The translations under genes and the position numbers were made by a program. From Virgisporangium ochraceum (GTDB taxonomy: Bacteria; Actinomycetota; Actinomycetes; Mycobacteriales; Micromonosporaceae): 43,876 nt of DNA. Positions within the stretch are counted from its first letter, which is position 1; each line of letters begins with the position of its first letter. The notes beneath the pieces are model-generated. The model was not told where the DNA came from and did no database searches. It saw only the letters and a list, made by a program, of their open reading frames with translations. The DNA is taken from the NCBI RefSeq assembly GCF_016863655.1, contig NZ_BOPH01000008.1, positions 1 to 43,876 on the forward strand, in the 5' to 3' direction. Positions 40,746-43,876 of this stretch are shown piece by piece.

Positions 40746-42082
40746 TCAGCAGCAGGCCGCCCCGGGCGCGGCACGGCCCGCCGATCCCGCGCGGCCGGTC
40801 ACCGCCGACCCGGACTCCGGGAGCGCGGGCCTGACCCGGCGCGCCGCCACGAAGCTCTCCGGCCGTCCCACGTGGAAGCCCTGCGCGAAGTCGACCCCGT
40901 ACTCCCGCAGGAGCGCCAGGGTCGCGTCGTCCCGGACGCACTCCGCGGCGGTCAGAATCCCCAGGCCGCGGCACATCTGGACGAGCCCCCGCACCACCGC
41001 CTGCAGCGGTTGCGAGGCGGGCAGCCCGTCGATGAAGCTGCCGTCGATCTTGACCAGGTCCACGGGGAGCTTGGTCAGGAAGCCCAACGGCGTGTTGCCG
41101 GTTCCGAAGTCGTCGACGCCGAACCGGCACCCGTAGGAGGATCTCGTGCCGGGTGGTCCGGTTGAGCTCCAGATCGCGCAGCGGCTGGGCGTACAGGGTG
41201 AAGGCGCTGCTCGATCGCGGACTTGATGCCGGTACGGCAGATGTCGCGGCGCTGCTCGGCCGAGGGCTGCTGGCGCAGCACGTGCAGCGACCCGCCTTCC
41301 TGCTTGGCGCGCCGCCAGGCGGTCTCCGCGTCGAAGAGCAGTTCGATGCCCTGGATCGGAAGCCGGAAGTCGTACTGCACCAGAATCCATCGCCTTCGGC
41401 GTGGCCGTCTCGAACGTCGTGTACGGCATGAGCACGCCGAACTCGAGGCGACCGAGCAGGCCGCACGCGTCCGAGTGCACCGCGTCGCGGAGGACCTTCG
41501 CGGCGGCCACCCCGAACCGGTCGTCCGGGTCACCGTCGCCCGGGGAACTGGGCGATACCGAGATGACGAGCAGCGTGCCGGTACCCGCCCGGAGCGCGCG
41601 CCCGACCTCCTCCGCGAAGGCCCGTCCGCTCAGCAGCGAGGTCGCCGCGTCGACCTCCGCGAGACTCTTCTGGACACTTCCGTCACGCAGGAGACGCCGC
41701 TGTTCCTCCCGTCCGGACTTGTAGGTGCCGGTGACGTCGTAGCCGGTGGCGATGACCCCGGTCGGTTCGCCGTTGCCGTCGGTGAGGATCTCGGCGAGGA
41801 CCTCGACGAAGCTCGTGGACCCGTCGCGCGCGGTGATCCGGCACCTGAACTCGGTCGCCGAGGTGGTTCGCCACGCGTCCCGGAGCTGCCTGACCACCCT
41901 CGACCTGTCGCGGGATCGATCAACGCGAACAGCCGGACCAGCGACCGGCTCGCCTGTACCGGGGCCAGTCCGACGATCCGCAGCATCTCGTCGGACCAGG
42001 TGAGGCGTCCGCCGGCATCCCAGGTGATCGTTCCGCGCTTCCGGAGCTCCGCGGAGCGTCGGATGCGTCGCGCCTCGCTCAC
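40746..42082 (-). pseudogene. Decayed PAS-GGDEF-EAL (cyclic-di-GMP) gene
   Basis: Reading from the GTG at 42082, which overlaps the sigma-factor stop (GTGA), a PAS-like segment (ITWDAGGRLTWSDEMLRIVG) leads into a degenerate GGDEF domain (EVDAATSLLSGRAF ... GRLEFGVLMPYTTFE, lacking GGDEF) and an EAL domain. The frame shifts near 41908, 41387 and 41205. Near 41130 the EAL start (HEILLR) joins directly to GCRFGVDDFGTG, omitting roughly 100 residues normally between them. The C-terminal EAL part (LVKIDGSFIDGL, AECV) is otherwise well preserved. A non-functional remnant of a c-di-GMP enzyme; sequencing error could explain single shifts but not the internal deletion. Confidence 0.8.
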
Positions 42083-42663
42083 GTCCGCGCTGAGGGGATC
42101 GAGGAGGTCGAGGTCGTCGTCGACCGCGTCCCCGTCCAACAAACGCTCTTCGACCCGACGGGCGGCCCGCGGTACTTCCGGCGCACGTCGGCCTTGTAGG
42201 TGCGGACGGTGGTGATGGCCAGATCGAGCTGTACGGCGATCTCCTCGTCGGTGGCGCCTTCGACCGTCAGCGCCAGAACGGCGCGCTGCCGCACCGGCAG
42301 CTGACTCAGCGTCAACTGGAGCACCATCTCGGCGTCGTGGCTCGAGGCGGGCTCCGCCACCTCGAGCCCGAGGTTCTCCAGGGAGACGGTGCGCTTGTGC
42401 TTCTGCCGGTCCCGCAAGGCCATGAGTTTGCGCAGCGCGGTCCGGCGCACCCAGTACAACGGTTGCTCGTGTTTCGACACGGCGTCTCATTTGCTCATCG
42501 CCACGGTCAGCGCTTCCTGTAACGCGTCTTCAGCAAGATGCGGGTCGAAACAGACCCGCGTGAGGTAACGCAGAATTGTCGAGGAATTCTCGCGAACAAA
42601 GCGAACGAATGATTCGTCGGGCTCCGACCCGGCCGGCGCGGGAAGCGGTTGCGGCAGAGTCAT
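42079..42663 (-). pseudogene. ECF sigma factor interrupted by an in-frame TGA
   Basis: The ATG at 42663 overlaps the upstream small gene (ATGA). Region 2 reads SSTILRYLTRVCFDPHLAEDALQEALTVAMSK and stops at a TGA (42487-42489, codon 59). The same frame continues directly with DAVSKHEQPLYWVRRTALRKL and a complete region 4 helix-turn-helix (LPVRQRAVLALTVEGATDEEIAVQLDLAITTVRTY). Tryptophan (TGG) is usual at the stop position, so one G-to-A change explains it. A GTG at 42480 might restart the second half. The last 30 residues are unusual, and coding potential there overlaps the downstream frame. A broken regulator is most likely. Confidence 0.8.
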
Positions 42664-42917
42664 GCTGCCCGCTCCCCGGTGTGGCCGGGCAGGTTGATCT
42701 CGACCAGCCGCTCGCCGTCGATGTCCCGTTCGACCAGACGCACGGTGATGTAGCGCTCGCACGCCATGCGAGTGAGGCCACGCGTACGTGCGATGTTGCG
42801 TGCCGATCCTTCCCGCTCGATCCTGATCCGAGCCCGCTGCCACAGGTACCACCACGCCAGACCGCCGATCCCGGCCAGTCCGGCGCCGGCCGCCCCCAAC
42901 GCGCCAATCTCGATCAT
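42660..42917 (-). CDS. Small single-pass membrane protein
   Basis: 85 residues from the ATG at 42917. Gly/Ala-rich hydrophobic helix at about 5-27 (IGALGAAGAGLAGIGGLAWWY), then a basic, charged cytoplasmic-type tail ending GERLVEINLPGHTGERAA. It is translationally coupled to the interrupted sigma factor, so it may have served as its partner or anti-sigma-like anchor, but no anti-sigma motif is visible. No known family recognised. Confidence 0.6.
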   Translation of the reverse strand: MIEIGALGAAGAGLAGIGGLAWWYLWQRARIRIEREGSARNIARTRGLTRMACERYITVRLVERDIDGERLVEINLPGHTGERAA

Positions 42918-43077
42918 TCCCGCCCCTCCGACCCCGACGTTTCCGTATGCAACTCGGGAAAGACGACGGTCCGTAAGTCCGGAGGCGACCACAATTTTGC
43001 CGATGATCCACGATCAAGGAATTGGGCTGTACGACGTACCCACGACCTCTCACCGGCGCTGGTGACATGATGGCCCG
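42918..43077. promoter_or_regulatory. Divergent gap before the MBL-fold gene
   Basis: 160 bp between the divergent small membrane protein and the MBL-fold hydrolase, expected to contain both promoters. No distinctive element was recognised. Confidence 0.3.
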
Positions 43078-43698
43078 GTGATCGATCATCTCGTGACCTC
43101 CGGGCAGTTCACCTTGGACGGCGGCAGCTGGGACGTCGACAACAACGTGTGGATCGTCGGCGACGCCACCGAGTGCGTGGTGATCGACGCCGCGCACGAC
43201 GCGGACGCGATCGTCCAGCGGGTGGGTAACCGCACGGTCAAGGCGGTCATCTGCACCCACGCGCACAACGACCACGTGAACGCCGCGCCGGCGGTGGCCG
43301 AGCGCACCGGTGCGCCGATCCTGCTGCACCCCGACGACCGGGTGCTGTGGGACCAGACCCACCCCCACCGGGCCCCCGACGGCGACCTCGCCGACGGCCA
43401 GGTCATCACGGTCGGCGACACGGAGCTGACCATCCTGCACACGCCGGGCCACGCGCCGGGTGCCGTCTGCGTCTACGCCGCCGCCGACGGGGTGCTGTTC
43501 ACCGGCGACACCCTGTTCCGGGGCGGGCCGGGCGCGACGGGACGCTCGTACTCCAGCTTCGACACGATCGTCGAGTCCATCAAGGAGCGCCTGCTGACGC
43601 TCCCCTCGGACACGGTGGTCCACACCGGGCACGGCGACTCGACAACGATCGGCGCCGAAGCGCCCGCCCTACCGGAGTGGCTCAAGCGCGGCCACTAG
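43078..43698 (+). CDS. MBL-fold metallo-hydrolase (glyoxalase II-like)
   Basis: 206 residues, GTG start. The metal-binding THAHNDH motif is at 60-66 (His61, His63, Asp65, His66), followed by the later ligands in HTPGHAPGAV, FTGDTLF and HTGHGDST. In actinobacteria this subtype is commonly encoded beside S-(hydroxymethyl)mycothiol dehydrogenase and is thought to hydrolyse mycothiol or other thioesters; that partner is not in the window. Substrate therefore inferred. Confidence 0.88.
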   Translation: MIDHLVTSGQFTLDGGSWDVDNNVWIVGDATECVVIDAAHDADAIVQRVGNRTVKAVICTHAHNDHVNAAPAVAERTGAPILLHPDDRVLWDQTHPHRAPDGDLADGQVITVGDTELTILHTPGHAPGAVCVYAAADGVLFTGDTLFRGGPGATGRSYSSFDTIVESIKERLLTLPSDTVVHTGHGDSTTIGAEAPALPEWLKRGH

Positions 43699-43765
43699 CG
43701 TTCCGAGTCGGAGATTCGCGCGCGGTCGCGGACTGGACAAAGCTGACATTCCAGCCCGGACCGGC

Positions 43766-43830
43766 CGTCGTCCGAGGAACGAACGTGAAGCCCCACTGCA
43801 GTTCCGTTCCTCGACAACGATCAACACACG
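43766..43830. repeat. Hairpin repeat element, copy 2
   Basis: Starting near 43771, the core TCCGAGGAACGAACGTGAAG matches copy 1 exactly over 20 bases, then CACTGCAGTTCCGTTCCTCG and AACGATCAACACACG match with scattered changes. The GAGGAAC/GTTCCTC arms still pair, but the outer left arm is degenerate, and the inner dyad of copy 1 is lost. It lies about 70 bp after the MBL-fold stop, in non-coding sequence. The remaining 46 bases of the window show nothing else. Confidence 0.7.
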
Positions 43831-43876
43831 ACTCAAGACACCAGTAGGCGCCGACCCTCACGCCCCCTCTCCCGCC

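Noticed and set aside
42079..42180. A frameshift joining the sigma factor to the PAS-EAL protein as one fusion
   Set aside because: The sigma stop and a GTG start overlap as GTGA, a normal coupling in this window, so a fusion is not needed, although the coding signal in the alternative frame before 42082 keeps it possible.
42487..42489. Selenocysteine or other recoding at the sigma-factor TGA
   Set aside because: The expected residue is tryptophan, not cysteine, and no stem-loop of SECIS type was seen downstream.

Overview
The window is very GC-rich throughout, with strong G/C preference at third codon positions, many GTG starts, and genes packed with 1-8 nt stop/start overlaps. Protein families (polysaccharide export and glycosyltransferase genes, PspC, HAAS/PadR, the PTS set, DUF4082) fit a filamentous actinobacterium. 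I lean towards Pseudonocardiales or a neighbouring order, but nothing here proves the family. I see no rRNA, tRNA, CRISPR array, phage genes or intact insertion sequence.

Region 1 (1-15,000) is an exopolysaccharide or cell-surface glycan locus. Three minus-strand genes (GT4, GT2, polysaccharide deacetylase) diverge from a plus-strand set: a Wzz-like chain-length protein, an O-antigen ligase/polymerase-like membrane protein, a 1266-residue secreted DUF4082 protein, a GT2, a two-gene ABC-2 exporter, a GT4 and a secreted beta-helix protein.

Region 2 (15,069-19,798) is the most unusual part. It is a compact, probably co-transcribed cassette: acyl carrier protein, a 68-residue ORF, a dedicated holo-ACP synthase, a 64-residue ACP-like protein lacking the phosphopantetheine serine, an AsnB-type amidotransferase, a NadE-like ATP-pyrophosphatase lacking a glutaminase domain, and a left-handed beta-helix acyltransferase. 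It ends at a perfect 30-bp palindrome. It contains no acyl-ligase, ketosynthase or thioesterase, so it looks like a carrier-protein-linked amide or acyl modification system attached to the glycan locus. That function is inferred.

Region 3 (19,805-30,099) holds a minus-strand operon for amino-sugar synthesis (Gfo/Idh/MocA oxidoreductase, SDR epimerase, two DegT aminotransferases around a NeuD/PglD-like acetyltransferase), followed by an MFS transporter, a TolB-like propeller protein and a WGR-plus-propeller protein. A divergent WbpD-like N-acetyltransferase and a methyltransferase complete it. Together these resemble a pathway to a di-N-acetylated or amino sugar nucleotide feeding the glycosyltransferases of region 1.

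Region 4 (30,151-33,781) is ordinary: HAAS membrane protein with its PadR regulator, pirin, a small conserved protein and a PspC protein. Region 5 (33,803-40,646) is a complete hexitol-type PTS operon on the minus strand: DeoR regulator, PfkB kinase, split EIIC/EIIB/EIIA, a zinc-type sugar-alcohol dehydrogenase, HPr and Enzyme I. Region 6 (40,746-42,917) is decaying: an ECF sigma factor interrupted by an in-frame TGA, coupled to a PAS-GGDEF-EAL gene wrecked by several frameshifts and a deletion. An MBL-fold hydrolase closes the window.

Two dispersed sequence families stand out beyond the genes. One is a hairpin repeat with two copies 12 kb apart (31,681 and about 43,766). The other is the palindrome GTCCANNNTGGAC, with seven exact copies, all inside minus-strand coding regions.
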